In this document: positions 1 to 6,064 of the stretch, piece by piece
Layout of the letters: the number at the start of each line of letters is the position of its first letter
How positions within the stretch are numbered: position 1 is the first letter of the stretch
Assembly: GCA_902783235.1 (NCBI GenBank)
Contig: CACZQG010000204.1
Location: 1 to 8,012, forward strand
Direction of reading: 5' to 3'
Length of the DNA: 8,012 nt
Origin: an uncultured Ruminococcus sp.
Lineage (GTDB): Bacteria; Bacillota; Clostridia; Oscillospirales; Ruminococcaceae
Program-made: the position numbers and the translations under genes
The notes under the pieces: model-generated
What the model saw: only the letters and a program-made list of their open reading frames with translations
Told to the model about the DNA's origin: nothing
Database searches by the model: none

Positions 1-142
1 AGCAGTTTCACGCACCCTAAATCGAGTGCGTGATTTGGTTGTCAAAAATCAAAGTGTGCAGATTGGTTGTCAAGTGTGCCGTGTATGCCATTTTGCCTTT
101 TTACCTGTTTCCGCATACAGATTTTGAGTGGGTAAAACTGCT
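1..142 (-). repeat. Region bounded by 23-bp imperfect inverted repeat
   Basis: Bases 1-23 are complementary to 142-120 at 19 of 23 positions. The mismatches are at 9/134, 12/131, 16/127 and 18/125. Read as minus-strand RNA, two of these (9/134 and 16/127) become G-U wobbles, giving 21 of 23 paired positions. A second 7-bp inverted repeat (82-88 with 113-119) stacks directly on the inner end of the long stem. The outermost pair is at the window edge, so the repeat may continue to the left. It may be a structured RNA in the operon direction or a MITE-like element; no transposase is present. Confidence 0.5.
35..73. repeat. 11-bp direct repeat, two copies 28 bp apart
   Basis: TTGGTTGTCAA occurs exactly at 35-45 and 63-73. 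Each copy lies close to a GTGTGC-like string (26-31, 54-59, 74-79). On the minus strand each copy reads TTGACAACCAA and so begins with a consensus -35 hexamer, but no good -10 box follows at 16-18 bp. The pair could be tandem operator sites, remnants of a tandem duplication, or part of a repeat element. Confidence 0.45.
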
Positions 143-153
143 GTTATCAGCAA
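133..153 (-). terminator. Possible weak intrinsic terminator
   Basis: In the operon direction (minus strand) a 5-bp stem TGCTG/CAGCA with an ATAA loop (152-139) is followed by G and four T's (137-134). It lies about 35 bases beyond the rlmD stop, where an operon terminator would be expected. The stem is short and the T run is only four, so this is weak. The 3' arm and T run also form one arm of the longer inverted repeat at 1-142, so the two folds exclude each other. Confidence 0.25.
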
Positions 154-167
154 GGTGTGATGCCGAC

Positions 168-189
168 AAACCGCGTAAATACGCCGTTT
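168..189. repeat. Palindrome touching the rlmD stop codon
   Basis: AAAC (168-171) pairs with GTTT (186-189) and GCGT (173-176) with ACGC (181-184), with one C/C mismatch between them and an AAAT loop. In the minus-strand transcript it forms a hairpin beginning at the last base of the rlmD TGA stop. It is followed by a G rather than a run of T, so it is more likely a 3' end stabiliser or chance palindrome than a complete terminator. Confidence 0.35.
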
Positions 190-1544
190 CAGGATTTTTC
201 TCGTGACAGCAGAACTACGCACTCGACGTGATCGGTTCTTGGAAACATATCCACTGCCCTTATCTTTTTAACCTTGTATCCCAAAGCTTCCAGGTAAGCG
301 CAGTCTCTGGCTGCGGTAGAGGGATTGCATGAGATCATGACTACACGTTTTGGAGACATTTTTACAGTGGAGTCAAGTGTAAGATCATCACAGCCCTTTC
401 GTGGCGGGTCGATGGTTATAACATCGGGGCATATGCCCATTGCTGCAAGCTTTTCGGCAGCTGCTCCTGCATCCGAGCATATAAATTCCGCATTTTTTAT
501 CCCATTTGAAGCGGCATTTTTTATGGCATTTTCCACAGCCTGTGGTATTATTTCTACGCCAATAAGTTTTTTGATTTTTTTTGCCATGGAAAGACCTATT
601 GTCCCTGCACCGCAGTAAAGATCAAGCAGAGTATCATTTGAGGTCAGATCTGCAAATTCCTCTGCTTGCCTGTATAGTGATTCTGCCTGGGGAGTATTGA
701 TCTGATAGAATGCCTGAGGTGCAATATCAATACTGTTTTCGCACATTGTATCTGTAATAAGTGAGTTCCCGGAAAGTGTGATGGTTTTTTTCCCAAGTAT
801 AACATTAGTATTATCAGGATTGATATTCATTACTATACTTTTTATTTCGGGATAATTCTGATTCAGCAGGCTGAATAATTCGCTGAAAAGCTCTCTTTTA
901 TCTTCGGTGACCACAAGACAGACCATTATCTCACCTGTATGATAGCCTTGTCTTAAAAAAATGTGCCTAACTGTTCCACGGTGAGTCTGTTCATTATAGC
1001 CTTGTATATTTCTGCTGCTGAGATATTTCATGACAGTATCGGCTATTTTAGGGAAAATGGGTGGCAAAAGCCTGCATTGAGTACCGCTTATTATCCTATG
1101 GCTTCTTTTGGCATAAAAACCGCATACTGCACCATCGTCTGTCATCCCCACAGGATACTGTGCCTTGTTACGATAGTTATCCGGGGCAGGGCAGGAGAGT
1201 ATGGGCATAAATTCTGCCCGGATCTTACCGATCCTGGTAAATGCATCGTATACGATCTTTTCCTTGTGTCTGCACTCTGCTTCATAGCTGATATGCCGCA
1301 GTGAGCATCCGCCGCATTTGGGAAAATGATCACAGTCCGGTGTTATTCTGTCGGGAGATGGAGTGATGATCTGCTTAACTATTCCATAGCAGTAGTTTTT
1401 CAGTACCTTGACGATTTTTGCTTCAATTATATCCCCGATAGCTGTTTCCGGAACAAATACTGCGATACCCTCATATCTTCCAACGCCGTTGCCCTCTGAT
1501 GTAATGTCGGTTATTTCAAGAACGATCATCTCATTTTTTTTCAT
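189..1544 (-). CDS. rlmD: 23S rRNA (uracil-C5)-methyltransferase, RlmD/RlmCD (RumA) type
   Basis: This 451-residue protein is a SAM-dependent uracil-C5 methyltransferase of the TrmA/RumA family, acting on 23S rRNA. An N-terminal TRAM-like RNA-binding beta domain covers about residues 7-60. The 4Fe-4S ligands follow as C71-x5-C77-x2-C80 with a distant C157, the RumA spacing. The SAM motif DLYCGAGTIG starts at 308, IDPPRKG lies at 378-384, the catalytic nucleophile is C406 in SCNPSTAARD, and the base is probably E441 in DHVEC. The length is usual for the family. The start is supported by GGGAG (1552-1556) seven bases upstream. It overlaps the hemZ stop as ATGA, suggesting translational coupling. 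In Firmicutes such proteins can modify U747, U1939 or both, and several paralogues are common. Family membership is certain; the exact target base is inference. Confidence 0.93.
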   Translation of the reverse strand: MKKNEMIVLEITDITSEGNGVGRYEGIAVFVPETAIGDIIEAKIVKVLKNYCYGIVKQIITPSPDRITPDCDHFPKCGGCSLRHISYEAECRHKEKIVYDAFTRIGKIRAEFMPILSCPAPDNYRNKAQYPVGMTDDGAVCGFYAKRSHRIISGTQCRLLPPIFPKIADTVMKYLSSRNIQGYNEQTHRGTVRHIFLRQGYHTGEIMVCLVVTEDKRELFSELFSLLNQNYPEIKSIVMNINPDNTNVILGKKTITLSGNSLITDTMCENSIDIAPQAFYQINTPQAESLYRQAEEFADLTSNDTLLDLYCGAGTIGLSMAKKIKKLIGVEIIPQAVENAIKNAASNGIKNAEFICSDAGAAAEKLAAMGICPDVITIDPPRKGCDDLTLDSTVKMSPKRVVMISCNPSTAARDCAYLEALGYKVKKIRAVDMFPRTDHVECVVLLSREKS

Positions 1545-3001
1545 GTCATTTCTCCCAGTATGTCAGTTATCTGCTGCTTTTTTTTCATAAGCTCTCCGAA
1601 TCGGTTTATGTATTCGTATGGGAATTTATAGTTGTGAATGCGTGTGATCTTTCCCTTTTTGTCAATAAGCTTTGTGGATGCGGCACATCCTGCTCCAAGT
1701 ATCACCTGTGTTTCGTCCATTATGAAAATATTGTAAAGGCTTTCATAGCCTTTTTTTGCGTAGCCTGTGTTTTCAAGATTCTCTATGGTATTTTTCTGTC
1801 TGTAAAGGTAGTAGGGAAGCCAACCATTTTCAGGAAGCAGTTCAATGCTCCTGTCCAGCATACGTGGTGCATAATTGCCCTTGTATGCCTCGGTGGGGTC
1901 ACTGTACAGACTTGCTGAACGCTTTATGGTAAGAGTGTGTACTGTTATGCTTTCAGGGTCAAGCTCCATTGTCTTGTCAAGGGTATGACAGAAGCTGTCG
2001 TAGGTATCGGTGGGAAGTCCGGCGATAAGATCCATATTTATATTATCAAAGCCCAGATCACGGGCGGTCTTGAAGGCATTTACAGTATCTTCTGCTGTGT
2101 GTTGTCTGCCTATCACTTTAAGTACGTCATTATTGAAGGTCTGAGGATTTACAGATATGCGGGTGACCCCGTTCCGTTTAATAACAGCAAGCTTTTCAGG
2201 GGTTATAGTATCAGCTCTGCCTGATTCCACATCATACTCCCGAACCGCTGACAGATCTATGCTGTCCGCAAGGGTTTTCATAATGATATCCAGCTGAGCC
2301 GCACATATGGACGTGGGGGTGCCCCCTCCGAAGTATACTGTATCCACAGTGAGCTTCAGGTCACTTATGATCCTGCCTATAATTTCTATTTCCCTGCAAA
2401 GTGCCCTTACATATTCAGGCATAAGCTTTACTGCACTGTCCAGAGAGTGAGAAACAAATGAGCAGTAGCTGCACCGTGTGGGGCAAAAGGGGATAGATAT
2501 ATACAGGCTTATGCTTTTGGGGTCGATGCTGCGAAGCAAAGGCATCTGATTCTTTGCGGTCATATAAGCAAGCTCCAGACGTTTGTCTGACACCATGTAC
2601 TTTTCCTTCATACGGTAAAAGCATTCCTCTTTATTTGCTCCCAGATCCAAAAGCTGAGTGATCTTTTTCACCGGTCGTATTCCAGTAAGCAGTCCCCAAG
2701 GGGGATCAATGCCTGTAAGGCTTTTAAGGCAAAGGAATATGAGCCTGCACAATTCATGCTCGCAGATGCTCTTGTCAGCGTCATGGTTATTAAGCTTGTA
2801 TGCTTTGCGGACACTTTTTTCACCTAAACGGCAAAAGGCAAAAAGATAAGTATACTCTTTGCCTTTTCTGATCTGTGAGCTTACTATATCGCCATCGGCA
2901 TCAACGCAGTCATACAGAAATTCAAAACGGCCTGTAATAAAAAGCTTTACCGTGGCTTCCACTTCATACTTAAACTCATGATCCTTAAATAGAATCTTCA
3001 T
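1541..3001 (-). CDS. hemZ: Coproporphyrinogen dehydrogenase HemZ-family radical SAM protein
   Basis: This 486-residue protein matches the HemZ branch of the HemN/HemW radical SAM family. These are oxygen-independent coproporphyrinogen III oxidase-like enzymes thought to decarboxylate propionate side chains in tetrapyrrole synthesis. An N-terminal extension of about 160 residues carries the WGLLTGIRPVKK signature (102-113) typical of HemZ and absent from plain HemN. The radical SAM core starts at YISIPFCPTRCSYC, with cluster ligands C173, C177 and C180. GGGTPTS (225-231), VESGRADTIT (258-267) and MDLIAGLPTDT (323-333) follow in the usual order. GAGCAASTK (436-444) lies near the C-terminus. The length is close to B. 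subtilis HemZ. The start at 3001 has AAAGG eight bases upstream and overlaps the preceding gene by 17 bp. The true substrate in this organism is unproven, because many Clostridia with HemZ lack a complete haem pathway. Confidence 0.9.
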   Translation of the reverse strand: MKILFKDHEFKYEVEATVKLFITGRFEFLYDCVDADGDIVSSQIRKGKEYTYLFAFCRLGEKSVRKAYKLNNHDADKSICEHELCRLIFLCLKSLTGIDPPWGLLTGIRPVKKITQLLDLGANKEECFYRMKEKYMVSDKRLELAYMTAKNQMPLLRSIDPKSISLYISIPFCPTRCSYCSFVSHSLDSAVKLMPEYVRALCREIEIIGRIISDLKLTVDTVYFGGGTPTSICAAQLDIIMKTLADSIDLSAVREYDVESGRADTITPEKLAVIKRNGVTRISVNPQTFNNDVLKVIGRQHTAEDTVNAFKTARDLGFDNINMDLIAGLPTDTYDSFCHTLDKTMELDPESITVHTLTIKRSASLYSDPTEAYKGNYAPRMLDRSIELLPENGWLPYYLYRQKNTIENLENTGYAKKGYESLYNIFIMDETQVILGAGCAASTKLIDKKGKITRIHNYKFPYEYINRFGELMKKKQQITDILGEMT

Positions 3002-3626
3002 ATGGATCGCCTTTCATATAAACATTGTTCTTTCTTTCAAAGCTCAGGGTGCTTGTTTCATTATGACCCGGATACACTTCGTAATCCCCCTTGAGCTTAG
3101 CCAGCTTTTCAAGGGACAGGAATATTTCTTTAAGGCTGCCACCGGGAAAATCTGTGCGTCCCATAGACATTTTAAACAGAGTATCACCTGTGAACAGTGC
3201 ATTGCCGCATTTGAAGCAGACACCGCCTTTGGTGTGACCGGGGGTGTGTATAACTTCAAATTCCAGTTCATCAAGTATGATCTTATCCCCATCGGAAACG
3301 GTGTTGTATTGGGTTACAGGGCGGTAAAGATAGTATGGCATATCATCAGCCAGACTTTTAAGTCTGTCAGTGAGCATTATTGCGTCATCCGGGTGGATAT
3401 ATACCCGGGCATCATATTTTTCCTGAAGCTGAGCCACTGCACCTATATGGTCAAAGTGACCGTGGGTCAGGAGTATGGTTTTAAGAGTAAGATCGTTGTC
3501 TGTGAGAAACCGGTCTATCTTTTCAAATTCATCTCCGGGATCTACCGCTGCGGCATTTTTACTTTCAGTTTCTATTATATAGCAGTTAGCTCTTATCATG
3601 CCTACCGGCATTCTTGTTATTTTCAT
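2985..3626 (-). CDS. Metallo-beta-lactamase-fold hydrolase, glyoxalase II-like (YcbL type)
   Basis: This 213-residue single-domain cytosolic protein of the MBL superfamily shows a full set of metal ligands. The THGHFDH motif gives H55, H57, D59 and H60. H131 lies in HTPGHTKGG, the bridging aspartate is D148 in FTGDTLF, and H188 lies in YPGHNE. AVDPG (27-31) and the MGRTDFPGG loop (155-163) are typical of YcbL-type hydrolases and short glyoxalase II relatives. There is no signal peptide and no extra domain. It probably hydrolyses thioesters or related esters, but the substrate cannot be read from sequence. AAAGGAG (3634-3640) lies seven bases before the ATG, so initiation does not depend on coupling to relA. 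Its end overlaps hemZ by 17 bp. A hydrolase of this type next to relA and hemZ is a conserved clostridial arrangement. Confidence 0.92.
   Translation of the reverse strand: MKITRMPVGMIRANCYIIETESKNAAAVDPGDEFEKIDRFLTDNDLTLKTILLTHGHFDHIGAVAQLQEKYDARVYIHPDDAIMLTDRLKSLADDMPYYLYRPVTQYNTVSDGDKIILDELEFEVIHTPGHTKGGVCFKCGNALFTGDTLFKMSMGRTDFPGGSLKEIFLSLEKLAKLKGDYEVYPGHNETSTLSFERKNNVYMKGDPYEDSI
3010..3014 (-). promoter_or_regulatory. hemZ ribosome binding site inside the MBL gene
   Basis: On the minus strand AAAGG lies eight bases before the hemZ ATG and inside the last codons of the upstream hydrolase gene. It supports the start at 3001, which makes the two genes overlap by 17 bp. Ribosomes finishing the hydrolase would pass directly over this site. 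Confidence 0.6.
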
Positions 3627-3633
3627 ATATTTT

Positions 3634-3640
3634 CTCCTTT
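3634..3640 (-). promoter_or_regulatory. Strong ribosome binding site of the MBL gene
   Basis: AAAGGAG on the minus strand lies seven bases before the ATG at 3626. This is the best Shine-Dalgarno match in the window and fixes the start of the hydrolase gene. It indicates independent initiation after the 235-bp gap. Confidence 0.75.
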
Positions 3641-3720
3641 AATATGCGTTATTATTGCTTCACCAATTAAAAATTGCCCAAAATACGGGGCAGAGAGGAA
3701 ATCAATCAAGGAAGAAAGCC

Positions 3721-3837
3721 ACAGGAATACTTGCGTACCCCAGGGCTTCTGACACAGAGAAATATTCTGTCCGTCAAGGCAATACCGTACAAAGCTTCCA
3801 AGCGGTCTTTGTGCGGTGTTGCCACAAGTATTTTTGT
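3721..3837 (+). ncRNA. Candidate structured RNA or repeat element, three-way junction
   Basis: Three stems nest neatly. The closing stem pairs 3721-3733 with 3825-3837 (13 bp including two G-U). Hairpin two pairs 3751-3753 with 3773-3775 and 3754-3758 with 3766-3770, with a CC bulge and a 7-nt loop. Hairpin three pairs 3778-3794 with 3807-3823 (17 bp including two G-U) around a 12-nt loop. Only two unpaired bases separate hairpins two and three, and one base separates hairpin three from the closing stem. All four wobble positions are G-U on the plus strand but would be A/C mismatches on the minus strand, so plus is the better RNA strand, antisense to the operon. I do not recognise the family. 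It could equally be a dispersed DNA repeat. Confidence 0.4.
3778..3823 (+). repeat. 17-bp inverted repeat (hairpin)
   Basis: The arms 3778-3794 and 3807-3823 are complementary at 15 of 17 positions, with the other two (3783/3818 and 3788/3813) being U-G pairs on the plus strand. The loop is 12 nt. There is no T run directly after either arm, so it does not look like an ordinary intrinsic terminator for relA. Confidence 0.7.
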
Positions 3838-3861
3838 CAAGGTTCAGTTGGGGGAGCAATA

Positions 3862-6048
3862 TTATACTCTTGCTCTTTCCACGGACATAACGCCCTTTAT
3901 GCGTTTGATCTTTTCAACTACGCTTTTGAACTGATCGGTTCCGGCGATAGTGATAGTGGCTTCAAACAGGGCATTCCCGTTTTTAAGTATTCTGGATGAG
4001 GAATGGATGATCGGTATACGCTGCTCGGTCAGTACAGTACATATATCCAGTACCAGCCCTATCCTGTCAAGGGCAACTACCTCAATACCTGTCTGCATAG
4101 CTGTCTGCTTGCTGTCAGTCCACTGTACCTCCATCCATCGTGCCAGCTCCTCAGGATCATTGCGCTTGAGGGCTGCCTGATAATTGGTACAGTTCACTGT
4201 GTGGACGGAAATACCGTGACCTCTTGTTACAAATCCCACTATCTCGTCACCGGGAAGAGGACTGCAGCACTGAGCAAATTTAACTGTCAGATCATCTATC
4301 TTATCAAGAACTATGCCGCTTGTTATTTTGTGTACAGGCTTGATAAGTGATGTCTCCGTTTCCTCATCACTGGTATTGTAAAGCTTGTTGTACTTGTCAC
4401 GAAGACGCTGTATTATTTTTGAAAGGAGTACACCGCCGTAGCCTATGGATGCATAGAAATCATCTAAAGTGCTGCAGTTGTGACGTTTCAGATCATCAGC
4501 CAGAAATTCCTCCAGATCTTCTTCGGGTATGCGTATTTTATGATGGCGGAATTCTCTTTCCAGTTCGGCTTTACCGGATACTATGTTTTCTTCACGGCAG
4601 GTCTTTTTGAACCATAGACGGATCTTTGATTTTGCTTCATTGGTCTTGGCAATGTTCAGCCATGAACGGTTGGGTCCCTTATCCTGTTCGTTGCTGGTGA
4701 TTATCTCACACACCTCGCCGGTGGACAGCTTGTAATCCAGGGGAACTATCTTGCCGTCGACCTTAGCCGCTACTGTTTTGTGTCCTATCTGAGTGTGTAT
4801 CCTATATGCAAAATCAATGACTGTAGAATCAACGGGAAGAGAAATAGAATCTCCTCCCGGAGTCATTACTACGATCTCCTCGGGAGCCAGATCTGTTTTG
4901 ATTATGCGGACTATCTCCTCAACATCATCGGAGGTCTGCTGAGCTTCTATGACTTGTCTTATCCATGCAAGACGCTTATCCATTTTATCCGAACGCTGTA
5001 TGCCCTCTTTATATTTCCAGTGAGCAGCGATACCGTATTCAGCTGTGGCGTGCATTTCCCATGTTCTTATCTGTATTTCAAAGGGAATACCCTTTTTTCC
5101 CAGTACGGTGGTATGCAGGGACTGATACATATTTGCCTTTGGGTTGGCAATATAGTCCTTGAATCTGTTGGGTATGGGGCGGAACATATCATGCACAAGT
5201 CCCAGGGCATTATAGCATTCACCGATATTGGAAACGATTATTCTTACAGCATATCTGTCGTATATCTCTTCAATTGACTTATGACTTACGAACATTTTCT
5301 TATATATGCTGTATATACTTTTTACACGTCCGTCGATCTGAGGAGGGTTTACAAAATCCTGATCCTGAAATCTTGCTGCTATAGTTTCTTTTATTGAGGT
5401 GATGAATTCCTCACGTTCTTTCTTTTTAAGCTCAAGTATATGCTCGATCTCCGAGTATGCAAAGGGATCCAGATAGTGGAAGGAAAGATCCTCCAGCTCC
5501 TCCTTTATACCACGCATACCCAGTCTGTGAGCAATGGGAGCATAGATATTCATAGTCTCATGAGCTGTGTTTCTCTGCTTAATACCCGGGCGGAAGTTCA
5601 GAGTTCTCATATTATGCAGTCTGTCTGCCAGCTTTATTATGATAACTCGTATATCCTTGGACATGGCAAGAAGCATTTTGCGGACATTTTCAGCCTGCTG
5701 CTCCTCCTTGTTGAACATAGGTACCTGATTCAGCTTGGTAACACCATCAACAAGCATAGCCACGTCTGCTCCGAATTTCTTTCGTACCTCTTCAAGAGTA
5801 GTGGGCGTATCCTCTACAACATCATGGAGCATAGCCCCGCAGATAGTATCCGTATCCATTCCCAGCTCTAAAAGTATATACGCTACTGCCAGAGGGTGAA
5901 TGATATATGGCTGACCGGATGAACGCTTCTGTCCCTCATGAGCCTTTGCGGCAAATTCATATGCGCCTATAATTTTGCTGAGATCATACTGCTTGTCGTC
6001 TGTTAGTATTTTTTGTATCAGCATATCAATGGTATATTCAACATCCAT
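3862..6048 (-). CDS. relA: Bifunctional (p)ppGpp synthetase/hydrolase, long RSH (Rel)
   Basis: This 728-residue long RelA/SpoT homologue makes (p)ppGpp from ATP and GTP/GDP on starved ribosomes and also degrades it. The HD hydrolase domain (about 25-180) keeps H51, H75-D76 (LHDVVED) and D142 (ADRLHNM), so hydrolysis should be active. The synthetase domain (about 235-345) has GRVKSIYSIYKK, then RFKD at 295-298, the charge pattern of bifunctional Rel rather than the acidic motif of monofunctional RelA. YQSLHT (308-313) and EIQIRTWEMHATAEYG (324-339) follow. TGS domain about 391-452; helical region; zinc-finger C594, C595, H616, C620; ACT domain about 653-728. The length is close to B. subtilis Rel. 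The start has AAGGAG (6059-6064) ten bases upstream, abutting the recJ stop. Intact and, as the RFKD and HD motifs suggest, probably the main RSH of this organism. Confidence 0.96.
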   Translation of the reverse strand: MDVEYTIDMLIQKILTDDKQYDLSKIIGAYEFAAKAHEGQKRSSGQPYIIHPLAVAYILLELGMDTDTICGAMLHDVVEDTPTTLEEVRKKFGADVAMLVDGVTKLNQVPMFNKEEQQAENVRKMLLAMSKDIRVIIIKLADRLHNMRTLNFRPGIKQRNTAHETMNIYAPIAHRLGMRGIKEELEDLSFHYLDPFAYSEIEHILELKKKEREEFITSIKETIAARFQDQDFVNPPQIDGRVKSIYSIYKKMFVSHKSIEEIYDRYAVRIIVSNIGECYNALGLVHDMFRPIPNRFKDYIANPKANMYQSLHTTVLGKKGIPFEIQIRTWEMHATAEYGIAAHWKYKEGIQRSDKMDKRLAWIRQVIEAQQTSDDVEEIVRIIKTDLAPEEIVVMTPGGDSISLPVDSTVIDFAYRIHTQIGHKTVAAKVDGKIVPLDYKLSTGEVCEIITSNEQDKGPNRSWLNIAKTNEAKSKIRLWFKKTCREENIVSGKAELEREFRHHKIRIPEEDLEEFLADDLKRHNCSTLDDFYASIGYGGVLLSKIIQRLRDKYNKLYNTSDEETETSLIKPVHKITSGIVLDKIDDLTVKFAQCCSPLPGDEIVGFVTRGHGISVHTVNCTNYQAALKRNDPEELARWMEVQWTDSKQTAMQTGIEVVALDRIGLVLDICTVLTEQRIPIIHSSSRILKNGNALFEATITIAGTDQFKSVVEKIKRIKGVMSVERARV

Positions 6049-6058
6049 ATCCTTACAT

Positions 6059-6064
6059 CTCCTT
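6059..6064 (-). promoter_or_regulatory. relA ribosome binding site abutting the recJ stop
   Basis: AAGGAG on the minus strand shares its first A with the recJ TAA stop (6064-6066) and sits ten bases before the relA ATG at 6048. It supports that start and indicates that recJ and relA are on one transcript with closely linked translation. Confidence 0.65.

Larger units (their letters stand above)
1..188. other. Non-coding region downstream of rlmD, rich in repeats
   Basis: No convincing gene is visible between the rlmD stop and the window edge. The stretch is full of symmetry. There is a 23-bp imperfect inverted repeat (1-23 against 120-142), a 7-bp inverted repeat (82-88 against 113-119), an 8-bp hairpin (8-15 against 26-33) and an 11-bp direct repeat (35-45 and 63-73). 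A palindrome lies directly against the rlmD stop (168-189). In the operon direction this could be the transcript end, the leader of the next gene to the left, a small RNA, or a miniature repeat element. The sequence alone does not decide between these. Confidence 0.6.
3627..3861. other. Spacer between relA and the MBL gene, with structured element
   Basis: This 235-bp gap breaks an otherwise overlapping gene string. No recognisable protein is encoded. One frame on the minus strand stays open from a TTG at 3859 to a TGA at 3623, 78 codons, but it has no Shine-Dalgarno sequence and no family signature. The centre (3721-3837) folds into a three-way junction. Smaller palindromes follow nearer the MBL gene: CAATT/AATTG at 3664-3676 and GCCC/GGGC at 3676-3691. 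The base next to the MBL start is its Shine-Dalgarno region. A weak promoter for the downstream three genes may lie here, but none is convincing. Confidence 0.6.

Noticed and set aside
3680..3709. Minus-strand promoter TTGATT (3704-3709), 18 bp, TATTTT (3680-3685) for the MBL-hemZ-rlmD genes
   Set aside because: Only four of six matches in each box and an AT-rich context; plausible in position but not strong enough to annotate.
3063..3752. Plus-strand open frame of 229 codons opposite the MBL gene and the spacer
   Set aside because: It is antisense to a well-supported hydrolase gene, has no family motif, and extends only because codon use on the minus strand leaves few stops in that frame.
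3778..3823. Intrinsic terminator of relA
   Set aside because: The hairpin is strong but in the minus direction it is followed by TTGAC rather than a T run, and two stem positions are mismatched on that strand.
3721..3837. Hammerhead ribozyme at the three-way junction
   Set aside because: The conserved CUGAUGA and GAAA core strings are not placed at the junction on either strand.
3815..3840. Consensus TTGACA at 3835-3840 on the minus strand just after relA
   Set aside because: No -10-like hexamer follows at 16-18 bp; the bases there belong to the hairpin arm.
4780..5277. Plus-strand open frame of 165 codons opposite relA
   Set aside because: It lies wholly antisense to the conserved Rel synthetase and TGS region; composition and content look like a shadow frame.
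6053..6058. Start-stop ATGTAA directly after the relA Shine-Dalgarno sequence
   Set aside because: There is no spacing between the Shine-Dalgarno bases and this ATG, so it is unlikely to initiate; the ATG at 6048 has proper spacing.
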